A stretch of 64,000 bases of DNA from Paenibacillus glucanolyticus NBRC 15330 (GTDB lineage: Bacteria > Bacillota > Bacilli > Paenibacillales > Paenibacillaceae), in NCBI RefSeq assembly GCF_004000885.1, contig NZ_BIMC01000026.1, forward strand, positions 1 to 64,000, written 5' to 3'. A program made the position numbers and the translations under genes. Under the pieces are notes generated by a model. It searched no databases. It saw only the letters and a program-made list of their open reading frames with translations, and was not told the DNA's origin. Below, piece after piece: positions 24,324 to 34,554 of this stretch. How positions within the stretch are numbered: position 1 is the stretch's first letter; each line of letters starts with the position of its first letter.

Positions 24324-24656
24324 TTATTTTTCAGCTACCACCAAAGTAATGTGGCTGGTGCGTTTATTGATCCGGCTTGCACGTCCCATTGCACGCGGGC
24401 GGAAACGTTTCATAGTCGGTCCCTGGTTGACATAAGCTTGCGTCACAACCAATTTAGTTACATCCAGTGAGTAGTTATGCTCAGCGTTTGCGATAGCCGA
24501 GTTCAAAAGCTTCTCAAGAACTGGAGATGCAGCTTTAGGAGTGTGACGAAGAATTGCGATCGCTTCGCCGACTTGCTTACCGCGAATCAAGTCAACAACG
24601 AGTTGAGCTTTACGAGGAGCAATACGAATCGATCTTGCATGTGCTTTTGCTTCCAT
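24324..24656 (-). CDS. rplV: Ribosomal protein L22 (uL22)
   Basis: The 110-aa protein (MEAKAHARSIRIAPRKAQLV) ends in the RPRAMGRASRINKRTSHI loop that reaches into the exit tunnel and is a site of macrolide-resistance deletions; no deletion is seen. Confidence 0.97.
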   Translation of the reverse strand: MEAKAHARSIRIAPRKAQLVVDLIRGKQVGEAIAILRHTPKAASPVLEKLLNSAIANAEHNYSLDVTKLVVTQAYVNQGPTMKRFRPRAMGRASRINKRTSHITLVVAEK

Positions 24657-24693
24657 ATGTTTAACCTCCTCTCAAACAAAGAGCTTCATTAAA

Positions 24694-24969
24694 TTATCTT
24701 CTCGTTTTCTTATCGTCTTCATGACCTTTGTAAGTACGAGTTGGAGCAAACTCACCCAACTTATGTCCTACCATATCTTCTGTTACATATACAGGTACAT
24801 GTTTACGGCCATCATATACACCGAACGTGTGACCGATAAATTGCGGGAAAATAGTGGAACGACGGGACCACGTTTTGATCACAGCTTTTTTGCTTGCTGC
24901 GTTCATGTCCTCCACTTTTTTGAGCAGATATCCGTCAATAAAAGGTCCTTTTTTCAAACTACGGCTCAT
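24694..24969 (-). CDS. rpsS: Ribosomal protein S19 (uS19)
   Basis: The 91-aa protein (MSRSLKKGPFIDGYLLKKVE) has the GHKLGEFAPTRTYKGH signature. S19 pairs with S13 in the 30S head. Confidence 0.97.
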   Translation of the reverse strand: MSRSLKKGPFIDGYLLKKVEDMNAASKKAVIKTWSRRSTIFPQFIGHTFGVYDGRKHVPVYVTEDMVGHKLGEFAPTRTYKGHEDDKKTRR

Positions 24970-25042
24970 ATTGAAATCCTCCCTTCACCAAATTGTCTCG
25001 TTACCTTCGAGCCTGTCACGAAGTTATGCACTTAAACGCGCA

Positions 25043-25873
25043 TTACTTCGTGCGGCGGCGAACGATATATTTGTCAGAAGCTTTTCCTTTTTTACGTGTT
25101 TTGTAACCAAGGGTTGGTTTGCCCCATGGAGACATCGGCGATTTACGTCCGATTGGAGCGCGGCCTTCACCACCACCGTGAGGGTGATCGTTAGGGTTCA
25201 TTACCACACCACGTACTTCAGGACGTTGTCCAAGCCAACGGCTACGACCAGCTTTACCGATTTTGATCAACTCATGGTCTTGGTTACCCACAGAACCGAT
25301 GGTTGCACGGCAAACTTTCAGGATGCGGCGAACTTCACCGGAAGAAAGACGAACAGTTACGTACTTATCTTCTTTACCGAGAAGTTGAGCTTCTGTACCA
25401 GCAGCACGAACCAATTGTCCGCCTTTGCCTGGTTTCAATTCGATGTTGTGGATAACTGTACCTACTGGAATGTTTTCCAGTGGAAGTGCGTTACCGATCT
25501 TGATGTCAGCACCTACTCCAGATACTACTTGGTCTCCAACTTTCAGACCTTTAGGAGCGATGATATAACGCTTCTCACCATCTACGTAGTGAATCAGAGC
25601 GATGTTGGAAGTACGGTTCGGGTCGTATTCGATTGTAGCAACGCGACCTGGAATGCCGTCTTTGTTCCGTTTGAAGTCGATAATACGGTATTTACGCTTG
25701 TGTCCGCCGCCATGGTGACGAACCGTAATTTTACCTTGGTTGTTGCGGCCAGCTGTTTTGCTCAGTGGAGCCAGCAACGATTTTTCCGGCTGATTCGTGG
25801 TGATTTCTTCAAAAGTCGACACGGACATGTTGCGTCGAGCCGGGGATGTCGGTTTATACTTTTTAATAGGCAC
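25043..25873 (-). CDS. rplB: Ribosomal protein L2 (uL2)
   Basis: The 276-aa protein has the GVVMNPNDHPHGGGEGRAP loop with the essential His near residue 230, at the peptidyl transferase centre. It is the largest and among the most conserved 50S proteins. It is in S10-operon order between rplW and rpsS. Confidence 0.98.
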   Translation of the reverse strand: MPIKKYKPTSPARRNMSVSTFEEITTNQPEKSLLAPLSKTAGRNNQGKITVRHHGGGHKRKYRIIDFKRNKDGIPGRVATIEYDPNRTSNIALIHYVDGEKRYIIAPKGLKVGDQVVSGVGADIKIGNALPLENIPVGTVIHNIELKPGKGGQLVRAAGTEAQLLGKEDKYVTVRLSSGEVRRILKVCRATIGSVGNQDHELIKIGKAGRSRWLGQRPEVRGVVMNPNDHPHGGGEGRAPIGRKSPMSPWGKPTLGYKTRKKGKASDKYIVRRRTK

Positions 25874-25902
25874 TGAGTTTTCCCTCCTTACTTAAGAAAT
25901 TC

Positions 25903-26196
25903 TTATTCAACCGATTCAAAGAACTCGAGCGGTTTGCTGTCTGGAGCCAAAGTTACAATTGCCTTTTTCCACTCGGTTGTGTAACCGGAATAACGGCCGT
26001 AACGCTTTGGTTTCGCAGGAACACGCATCGTATTCACGTTCGATACTTTAACTTTAAAAATAGATTCGACAGCTTGCTTGATCTCGGTCTTGTTAGCACG
26101 GATATCCACTTCAAAAGCGTATTTCAGCTCTGCCATGTAGTCAGCCGTACGTTCCGTGATCACCGGGCGCTTGATTATATCGCGTGGGTCTTTCAT
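25903..26196 (-). CDS. rplW: Ribosomal protein L23 (uL23)
   Basis: The 97-aa protein (MKDPRDIIKRPVITERTADY) is the main trigger-factor and SRP docking protein at the tunnel exit. Its ATG overlaps the rplD stop by one base (TAATG), implying coupled translation. Confidence 0.97.
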   Translation of the reverse strand: MKDPRDIIKRPVITERTADYMAELKYAFEVDIRANKTEIKQAVESIFKVKVSNVNTMRVPAKPKRYGRYSGYTTEWKKAIVTLAPDSKPLEFFESVE

Positions 26197-26819
26197 TACG
26201 CGAGCACCTCCTCTACCTTCTGAACTGCTTCCTTCGTAATGATCAGTTGATCGTACGACAGTACGTCAAGAACATTAATGCCGTCAGCCGCTACGAATTT
26301 CACACCAGGAATATTACGTGCGGAAAGGGCTACATTATCATCATAGCTTGGAGCAACGATGAGAGCTTTACGGCCTACTTTCAGGTTGCTAAGAATGTTA
26401 GCAAACTCTTTTGTTTTCGGCGTATTCAGCGTCAGTTGATCCAATACGATAATTGCGTTGTCAATCACTTTGGAAGACAATGCAGATTTAATAGCCAAAC
26501 GACGGACTTTCTTAGGAAGTTTAAATGTGTAGCTGCGCGGAGTTGGTCCAAATACCACACCGCCGCCTTTCCATTGTGGTGAACGGATCGATCCTTGACG
26601 AGCGCGGCCAGTACCTTTTTGTTTCCAAGGCTTACGTCCGCCGCCGCGTACTTCAGAACGTCCTTTTACTTTGTGGGTACCACGACGAAGGGAAGCGCGC
26701 TGCAACAATACTGCGCTGTGCAGTACGTGCGTATTCGGCTCGATGCCGAACACAGCTTCATTCAATTCTACTTCGCCAACTTGGCTACCGCTGACATTAT
26801 AAAGTGCTACTTTAGGCAT
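26196..26819 (-). CDS. rplD: Ribosomal protein L4 (uL4)
   Basis: The 207-aa protein has the tunnel-lining loop (GGGRKPWKQKGTGRARQGSI) near residue 65. In E. coli L4 also represses its own operon by transcription attenuation and translation; the S10 leader here (27820-27957) shows no obvious equivalent. Confidence 0.97.
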   Translation of the reverse strand: MPKVALYNVSGSQVGEVELNEAVFGIEPNTHVLHSAVLLQRASLRRGTHKVKGRSEVRGGGRKPWKQKGTGRARQGSIRSPQWKGGGVVFGPTPRSYTFKLPKKVRRLAIKSALSSKVIDNAIIVLDQLTLNTPKTKEFANILSNLKVGRKALIVAPSYDDNVALSARNIPGVKFVAADGINVLDVLSYDQLIITKEAVQKVEEVLA

Positions 26820-26845
26820 TGTTTGTTCCTCCTTTCTTTAGGCGA

Positions 26846-27469
26846 TTATTTCTTCACCGTTTCTTTAATTTGAACGAAACCTTTTTTAGGTCCTGGAATG
26901 GATCCTTTAACAAGGATTACGTTACGCTCTGCATCGACTCTAACAACTTCGAGTTTTTGGATCGTAACTGTTTCATTGCCCATGTGACCTGGCAGACGTT
27001 TTCCTTTAGGAACACGGTTTGCCTGGATCGAACCCATGGAACCTGGTCTACGGTGATAACGGGAACCGTGAGACATTGGTCCGCGGCTTTGTCCCCAACG
27101 TTTGATTACACCTTGGAAACCTTTACCCTTGGAAATACCCGTTACGTCAACAAATTCGCCTTCTGCGAAGACATCAGCCTTCAGCTCTTGTCCAACCTCG
27201 ACACTCGCGAGGTCAACACCGCGAATTTCGCGAACGTAGCGCTTAGGCGCAGTGTTTGCTTTTTTCGCATGGCCTGCTTCTGGTTTGTTAGATCTGTTCT
27301 CTTTCTTGTCAGAGAAACCGACTTGAATCGCTTCGTATCCGTCGTTTTCCAGATCTTTCTTTTGAAGAACAACACAAGGACCTGCTTCGATAACCGTTAC
27401 AGGAATTACAATACCTTCAGGGGTAAATACTTGAGTCATTCCGAGCTTTCTACCTAAGATACCTTTCAT
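26846..27469 (-). CDS. rplC: Ribosomal protein L3 (uL3)
   Basis: The 207-aa protein (MKGILGRKLGMTQVFTPEG) has FQGVIKRWGQSRGPMSHGSR near residue 130, which extends towards the peptidyl transferase centre. It is second in the S10 operon. Confidence 0.97.
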   Translation of the reverse strand: MKGILGRKLGMTQVFTPEGIVIPVTVIEAGPCVVLQKKDLENDGYEAIQVGFSDKKENRSNKPEAGHAKKANTAPKRYVREIRGVDLASVEVGQELKADVFAEGEFVDVTGISKGKGFQGVIKRWGQSRGPMSHGSRYHRRPGSMGSIQANRVPKGKRLPGHMGNETVTIQKLEVVRVDAERNVILVKGSIPGPKKGFVQIKETVKK

Positions 27470-27510
27470 GTTGACACCTCTTTTCTCTTCTCTAATTCGT
27501 TATGCTGGTC

Positions 27511-27819
27511 TTACAGTTTGATTTCGATATCTACACCGGACGGCAGGTCCAAGCGCATCAAGGCATCCACAGTTTGTGGAGTCGGGTTCACGATGTCGAT
27601 CAAGCGTTTATGAGTACGCATTTCGAACTGTTCCCGAGAATCCTTATACTTGTGCACCGCACGGAGAATGGTAATTATTTGTTTCTCAGTTGGAAGCGGA
27701 ATCGGACCGGATACACCAGCACCCGAACGTTTTGCTGTCTCAACAATTTTCTCAGCGGATTGATCAAGAACTCTGTGGTCGTATGCTTTCAAGCGAATAC
27801 GAATTTTTTGCTTTGCCAT
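27511..27819 (-). CDS. rpsJ: Ribosomal protein S10 (uS10, NusE)
   Basis: The start MAKQKIRIRLKAYDHR at 27819 follows a GGAGGG ribosome binding site; the 20 upstream in-frame residues are leader. The 102-aa protein serves both in the 30S head and as NusE, which links NusG and ribosome to RNA polymerase. It is the first gene of the 31-gene ribosomal block. Confidence 0.97.
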   Translation of the reverse strand: MAKQKIRIRLKAYDHRVLDQSAEKIVETAKRSGAGVSGPIPLPTEKQIITILRAVHKYKDSREQFEMRTHKRLIDIVNPTPQTVDALMRLDLPSGVDIEIKL

Positions 27820-27957
27820 TTTATTCCCTCCTTCTATCGCCCAATTTGGTATCGGACATACTCCGTGAAAATTTTCCAACCACCTGCCTCATGGCAAAGG
27901 GGCCGGGTGTGTCGGTAACCTCTCACATCATCGCAACGTCGCAGAACAACATTCACT

Positions 27958-27986
27958 ATTATATATAAAAGATAGGCGCATTGCAA
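27958..27986 (-). promoter_or_regulatory. Promoter of the S10 operon
   Basis: TTGCAA (27981-27986), 17-bp spacer, consensus TATAAT (27958-27963) on the minus strand. It leaves a leader of about 130 nt before rpsJ. It is the only strong promoter seen for the block down to rplQ. Confidence 0.8.
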
Positions 27987-28011
27987 GCACTAATTCATAA
28001 TTCATGTCAGT

Positions 28012-29381
28012 TTATATTTGCACCGTGCTTTTCTTGAAATTTTCAGCTAAAATCGCTGCTTCTGATGTAGCTTCCCCGTATGCTGCCAATTGTCATGGAC
28101 AGCAATTTCATTTGCTTTTCTGCTGTGATCATCTGATCGCACTGGATTGTACAGATGTAAGAATATCGGTGAACAATTGGCTTGTCTCCTCTGATTGGTT
28201 CTTCCCTTTCCCCGCAAGCAGCTGTACATGGTTAATAGATTCTACCACTTCGGATGTGATGGATCTGGATTTCGTTACGATATCAGTTATACGGCTCACT
28301 GTCGTTCGTGTATCCTCGGAGAGACGACTGACCTCCTGAGCCACAACTGCAAAACCTTTTCCGTGTTCCCCAGCACGCGCCGCTTCTATAGTAGAGAGCA
28401 GTTTGATCTGTGCCGCTATTTCATGAACGCTTACCGCTATCAGGGCAATCTGTCTGGAGGAATCATGAAGTTCTTGTACAGCATTCTGCATATCCGAGGT
28501 GCTCTCATCTATTGCATTCATCTGTACTGTCAAATCCGCTATCCTAGCCTCTCCAGCCAGAGCATAAGAAATAGATCCTTGGGTAGTGGCCGAAGTCGTC
28601 TGAAACGCAGTAGTCACCTCGCCGCTGCTTGACATCAAGCGTTCTACAGCTTCATTAATGTCCAGTGTCAGATCGGTAATTCACCGACAAAAGCAGCAAT
28701 GCTCTGCTTTAGTTCTTTGCGTACCCATTCATATTGCTGCTGCTTCTCATTCATGTTCTCCTTCTCGCAAGCTTCCAGTACAAGCAGTTGCTCCAAGCTG
28801 AGCAGCTTGGTGATCGTCGACACGATCCGAATATGCTGTTCCTCTTCTTTCACTTCTTTATATATAATCTTGAAGAATTCATTCTGCAGATTCTGAAAAG
28901 CCGATAAGTACCATTTAGGCTCCAGTCCTACCCGTTTGTGGACTTCGGCAATACGGAATCTTTTCCCCACGTAGGCTTCATTGATCTCGTCGTTTAATAT
29001 TTCAAGAAGATGATCCCTTAAGGTCTGTTTCAACCTTTCAATTGTACTATGCTGCACAATGATATCCCTCAACTTATCCACATCCACAACGGATTGGTAA
29101 AAAGCATCGGTGATCGCTTCCAACTTCTGCTCCATCTGCGGGCGTAACTGCTTTAGCAGTTGCAAATCTCCCACTGTCAGACCGATCATTCTCATCTGTT
29201 CATTCAGTTCACCCAACTTCTCCTGGTATATGTAACTCTCTTCGAGGGGATCACGCTGTACTTCTGCAGACGAAACGACATGGGCCATATTCTTCTTCAT
29301 AAAAGCAAAGGGCATTTCATAATGAGCTGTGCTCTCCATTCTATATATTAGGTAGTTTCTTATCTGTGAAGCAGACTTCAA
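28012..29381 (-). pseudogene. hemAT: Decayed globin-coupled chemoreceptor (HemAT-like)
   Basis: The 5' part (28668-29381) encodes an intact protoglobin sensor: proximal heme His in EVHKRVGLEPKWY, then a helical linker. The receptor signalling domain continues in another frame after about 28680, where a single lost A changes GGTGAAATTACC to GGTGAATTACC. Near 28410 nine bases are missing from the conserved receptor tip, leaving KLLSTIEAARAGE instead of NLLALN-type sequence. Two more frame changes occur near 28140 and 28078; the reading frame recovered beyond them ends FKKSTVQI at 28012. The upstream start (TTG or ATG near 29336) lacks a ribosome binding site. In life HemAT senses oxygen for aerotaxis; this copy is unlikely to work. 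Confidence 0.85.
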
Positions 29382-29535
29382 ACAGAGATTGTAATCATGT
29401 TAGGCGCAAATATATAGAATGAATCCTTTAATATATGGCATATTCTGTGTAGTGAGCTTGACTTTTTTTCTACAAATATTCGAAATAATGCAGTTCCCTT
29501 GTTTTACGCTGCTCAAGCTTTTGTACAACAGAAAA

Positions 29536-29563
29536 AGAGCCCAATCCCAAGGGATCGGACTCT
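29536..29563 (-). terminator. Terminator of the str operon (after tuf)
   Basis: AGAGTCCGATCCC pairs with GGGATTGGGCTCT on the minus strand, with a 2-nt loop, two G-U pairs and a following T-run. It lies 73 bp beyond the tuf stop. Confidence 0.82.
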
Positions 29564-29635
29564 TTTATAAGGACATCACATTGTTGCTTGTTACAATACA
29601 CTGTTGCTATATGCAAGGCTGTTAGTAGGCCTTAA

Positions 29636-30826
<1,191 letters not shown>

Positions 30827-30921
30827 TTGAACAATTCCTCCTTAAGGGGATATATATGTTGGGCCGGAAGCGGAGTTAACGGGATATACGTCCCGCCTCC
30901 TATCCAGCAGGTAAAACGTTA

Positions 30922-33003
30922 TTACTCTCCGCCTTTGATCTTGGACACAATTTCATCGGAGATACTCTTAGGAACTTCTTCATAATGGGAGAGTTCCATG
31001 GAGAACACACCGCGTCCTTGTGTACCGGAGCGAAGGGTAGTGGAGTAACCGAACATTTCGGAAAGAGGTACTTTCGCACGGATAATTTGAGTACCACCAC
31101 GGGAGTCCATACCTTCGATACGTCCACGGCGGGAGTTCAGCATACCCATTACGTCGCCCATGTATTCCTCAGGCACGGTAACTTCTACTTTCATGATTGG
31201 CTCAAGCAGGACAGGCTTACACTTTTCTTTTGCTGCTTTCAGAGCCATGGAGCCGGCGATTTTAAACGCCATTTCATTGGAGTCAACATCATGGTATGAA
31301 CCGTCAACGATGGTTGCTTTAACGTCAACAAGCGGGAAGCCGGCAAGTACACCGTTCTTCATTTGCTCTTCAATACCTTGTTGTGCAGGACCAATATATT
31401 CTCTTGGTACGGAACCACCGACAACCTTGCTCTCGAACTGGTTACCGCTACCTGCTTCCAATGGTTCGAACTCAACCCAAACGTGACCGTATTGACCACG
31501 ACCACCGGACTGACGAACGAATTTACCTTCAACACGTGCAGGTGCACGGAAGGTTTCACGGTAAGCTACCTGTGGTTTACCCACATTGGTTTCTACTTTG
31601 AACTCACGACGCATACGGTCGATGATGATGTCCAAATGAAGCTCACCCATACCAGCCAAGATCGTTTGGCCTGTTTCTTCATCAGTATGCGCACGAAGAG
31701 TTGGATCCTCTTCAGTCAACTTACCGAGAGCAACACCCATTTTATCTTGGTCAGCTTTTGTTTTAGGCTCAACTGCGATTTCGATAACCGGATCAGGGAA
31801 GTTCATGGACTCCAGGATAACCGGGTTTTTCTCATCACATAGTGTATCACCTGTGCCCGTATCTTTCAAACCTACAGCAGCTGCGATATCTCCGGCAAAT
31901 ACTTCGGAAATTTCTTGGCGGCTGTTCGCATGCATTTGAAGGATACGACCAATGCGCTCACGCTTGCCTTTAGTTGCATTCAGTACGTAAGAGCCGGATT
32001 GCAGAACACCGGAATATACGCGGAAGAATGTCAGCTTACCAACATAAGGGTCCGTAGCGATTTTGAATGCCAAAGCCGAGAACGGCTCTTCATCAGAAGA
32101 ATGCCGAATTGCTTCAGTTCCGTCTTCAAGGGAACCCTTGATATCTGGAACGTCAGTTGGAGCCGGCAAATAATCGATTACGGCATCAAGCATCAACTGA
32201 ACGCCTTTGTTACGGTAAGAAGATCCACAGATAACAGGGAAGATCTTAACTTCGACAACACCTTTACGCAGAGCGGCTTTCAACTCAGCAATGGTGATTT
32301 CTTCACCTTCAAGGTATTTCATTGTCAAGTCTTCGTCAAGTTCTGCTACCTTCTCAACTAACTCGTTGCGAAGCTCTTCCACTTGATCCTTGAACTCTGC
32401 TGGAATTTCGGTTTCTTCGATATTTTGACCAAGGTCATCTTTATACATGAAAGCTTTTTCCTCGACAATATCGATGATGCCAATGAAATCGTTCTCTGCA
32501 CCGATCGGAAGCTGAATCGCTACCGCGTTCGCTTGCAGACGCTCTCTCATATCTTTAACTACGTTCAAGTAGTCGGCACCGATAATATCCATTTTGTTTA
32601 CGTATGCGATCCGCGGAACTCCATAACGGTCTGCTTGTCTCCAAACAGTCTCCGACTGAGGTTCAACGCCCTCTTTCGCACTGAATACACCTACTGCCCC
32701 ATCCAATACACGAAGGGAACGTTCAACTTCTACTGTGAAGTCAACGTGCCCCGGGGTGTCGATAATATTAACGCGATGACCCTTCCAAGAAGCGGTAGTC
32801 GCAGCGGATGTAATCGTGATCCCGCGCTCCTGTTCCTGCTCCATCCAGTCCATTGTAGCAGCACCTTCGTGAACTTCCCCGATTTTGTGCGTACGGCCTG
32901 TATAGAACAAAATCCGCTCTGTAGTGGTCGTTTTACCAGCGTCAATATGCGCCATGATCCCGATATTACGTGTATTTTTCAAGGAGAACTCTCTTGTCGC
33001 CAT
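30922..33003 (-). CDS. fusA: Elongation factor G
   Basis: The 693-aa translocase has G1 AHIDAGKTT, G3 DTPGHVDF and G4 NKMD, then domains II-V to GVFSMELSHYEEVP. It is full length. It is the third gene of the str operon, 48 bp after rpsG. Confidence 0.98.
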   Translation of the reverse strand: MATREFSLKNTRNIGIMAHIDAGKTTTTERILFYTGRTHKIGEVHEGAATMDWMEQEQERGITITSAATTASWKGHRVNIIDTPGHVDFTVEVERSLRVLDGAVGVFSAKEGVEPQSETVWRQADRYGVPRIAYVNKMDIIGADYLNVVKDMRERLQANAVAIQLPIGAENDFIGIIDIVEEKAFMYKDDLGQNIEETEIPAEFKDQVEELRNELVEKVAELDEDLTMKYLEGEEITIAELKAALRKGVVEVKIFPVICGSSYRNKGVQLMLDAVIDYLPAPTDVPDIKGSLEDGTEAIRHSSDEEPFSALAFKIATDPYVGKLTFFRVYSGVLQSGSYVLNATKGKRERIGRILQMHANSRQEISEVFAGDIAAAVGLKDTGTGDTLCDEKNPVILESMNFPDPVIEIAVEPKTKADQDKMGVALGKLTEEDPTLRAHTDEETGQTILAGMGELHLDIIIDRMRREFKVETNVGKPQVAYRETFRAPARVEGKFVRQSGGRGQYGHVWVEFEPLEAGSGNQFESKVVGGSVPREYIGPAQQGIEEQMKNGVLAGFPLVDVKATIVDGSYHDVDSNEMAFKIAGSMALKAAKEKCKPVLLEPIMKVEVTVPEEYMGDVMGMLNSRRGRIEGMDSRGGTQIIRAKVPLSEMFGYSTTLRSGTQGRGVFSMELSHYEEVPKSISDEIVSKIKGGE

Positions 33004-33051
33004 GCGAATAGTCTCCCTTCAAAATTTGAAGTATAAAATAGTTGCCGAATC

Positions 33052-33522
33052 CTACCAGCGGTAGTGAGCAAACGCTTTGTTCGCTTCAGCCATTTTGTGT
33101 GTATCTTCGCGTTTCTTAACAGAAGCGCCTGTGTTGTTGGAAGCATCGATGATCTCTGCCGCCAAACGCTCTTCCATTGTTTTCTCACCGCGGTTGCGGG
33201 AGTAGTTTACGAGCCAACGTAATCCAAGGGATGTACGTCTCTCTGGTTTAACTTCGATAGGAACCTGGTAGTTAGCACCGCCGACACGACGAGCTTTAAC
33301 TTCCAATACTGGCATGATATTTTTGATAGCTGCTTCAAACACTTCCATCGGATCATTACCAGTACGTTCCTTGATGATGTTGAATGAATTGTAAAGGATG
33401 CTTTGAGCAACACCTCTTTTACCATCCAACATGATGCGGTTGATCAGACGAGTTACCAGCTTGCTGTTGTACACTGGATCTGGAAGCACGTCTCTTTTGG
33501 TTACTGGACCTTTGCGTGGCAT
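33052..33522 (-). CDS. rpsG: Ribosomal protein S7 (uS7)
   Basis: The 156-aa protein (MPRKGPVTKRDVLPDPVYNS) has the signature RRVGGANYQVPIEVKPERR. S7 nucleates the 30S head. It is placed between rpsL and fusA. Confidence 0.97.
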   Translation of the reverse strand: MPRKGPVTKRDVLPDPVYNSKLVTRLINRIMLDGKRGVAQSILYNSFNIIKERTGNDPMEVFEAAIKNIMPVLEVKARRVGGANYQVPIEVKPERRTSLGLRWLVNYSRNRGEKTMEERLAAEIIDASNNTGASVKKREDTHKMAEANKAFAHYRW

Positions 33523-33574
33523 GGATATCCCCCTTTCTTCAGTCGTGAGTCATGTTAGAAAACATGAACATCAA

Positions 33575-33994
33575 TTAGCTTTTTGCTTTAGGACGCTTCG
33601 TGCCGTATTTGGAACGAGCTTGCATCCGGTTGTTTACACCAGCGGTATCAAGTGCGCCGCGAACGATATGGTAACGTACACCCGGAAGGTCTTTTACCCG
33701 TCCACCGCGAACCAATACAACACTGTGCTCTTGCAAGTTATGTCCGATACCCGGAATGTAAGCTGTCACCTCAATGCGGTTCGTCAAGCGAACACGAGCA
33801 TATTTACGAAGTGCGGAGTTCGGTTTTTTCGGCGTCATTGTGCCTACACGAGTGCATACACCGCGTTTTTGCGGAGCGCTCAAGTCGGTCTCCTCACGTT
33901 TCAAAGCGTTAAAACCTTTTTGAAGAGCTGGAGATTTCGATTTGTAAACTTTGGCTTGACGGCCCTTGCGAACCAGTTGGTTAATTGTTGGCAT
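33575..33994 (-). CDS. rpsL: Ribosomal protein S12 (uS12)
   Basis: I start at MPTINQLVRKGRQAK (33994) after GGGGGTGG; the GTG three codons earlier is too close to the ribosome binding site. The 139-aa protein keeps Lys in TPKKPNSALRK and in RVKDLPGVRYH, the residues changed in streptomycin-resistant mutants, so it is wild type at both. Confidence 0.97.
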   Translation of the reverse strand: MPTINQLVRKGRQAKVYKSKSPALQKGFNALKREETDLSAPQKRGVCTRVGTMTPKKPNSALRKYARVRLTNRIEVTAYIPGIGHNLQEHSVVLVRGGRVKDLPGVRYHIVRGALDTAGVNNRMQARSKYGTKRPKAKS

Positions 33995-34133
33995 GCTAGC
34001 CACCCCCTTCCCGTATTTATCATCCTATTACAAACCCGTTTAAGTCCACAGACCCAGGCGGTTCATAAAAGAACAAATGAAAAGTTTTTGCCGAGAGAAG
34101 TAACGCCTTCTCCAACAAAAACGATTTCTCAAA

Positions 34134-34385
34134 TCATGATTTCAAGACAGCTACCATAGCTGCACCGACTTCAATACCGCATGCTTCTCCAAGCTCTATC
34201 ATCGTGGGCACATAATTGATATGTACTCCATTCTTATCACACTCGGATACGACTTTTGAAATCAAACGCTGGTCGCAATCTTCAGCTACATAAACCTCTG
34301 CAGCCAGACCGGATTCAACGGCCTTCATCGTTTGTTTGGTGCCAATCTTGATGTGTGCATCCTGTAATCCTTTATCATTAGACAC
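34134..34385 (-). CDS. ybxF: L7Ae/L30e-family K-turn RNA-binding protein (YbxF-like)
   Basis: A GTG start at 34385, seven bases after GGAGG, gives an 83-aa protein beginning MSNDKGLQDA, aligned with B. subtilis YbxF; the longer ATG version would overlap the ribosome binding site. The L7Ae core IKIGTKQTMKAVESG and GEACGIEVGAAMVAVL is clear. YbxF binds kink-turn RNA and associates with ribosomes; its exact role is not settled. It is the first gene of the str transcription unit. Confidence 0.88.
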   Translation of the reverse strand: MSNDKGLQDAHIKIGTKQTMKAVESGLAAEVYVAEDCDQRLISKVVSECDKNGVHINYVPTMIELGEACGIEVGAAMVAVLKS

Positions 34386-34438
34386 AGTCATTCCTCCAAA
34401 AGAACAGGGAACAAAGAAACTATTCACGCACCTTTGCT

Positions 34439-34467
34439 ATATTAGCATCTGCCCTAAGCGATGTCAA
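34439..34467 (-). promoter_or_regulatory. Promoter of the ybxF-rpsL-rpsG-fusA-tuf operon
   Basis: Consensus TTGACA (34462-34467), 17-bp spacer, TAATAT (34439-34444) on the minus strand, between the rpoC stop and ybxF. Confidence 0.8.
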
Positions 34468-34497
34468 GCTATTAAATCAGAAAAAAAGAAACTTAGG

Positions 34498-34540
34498 GAC
34501 GGGAGAGAGTTCAGCATTCAACATGCCGTTTCCTCCCGTC
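34498..34540 (-). terminator. Weak hairpin after rpoC
   Basis: GACGGGAG (34533-34540 read on the minus strand) pairs with CTCCCGTC (34498-34505) around a 27-nt loop. A run of seven T follows about 9 nt later. It probably gives partial termination ahead of the str promoter. Confidence 0.5.
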
Positions 34541-34554
34541 ACCCGACTTTCTTC

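Noticed and set aside
24854..25876. A 340-codon plus-strand ORF opposite rplB
   Set aside because: Antisense of a conserved ribosomal gene with low-complexity Thr/Phe/Arg composition; no support.
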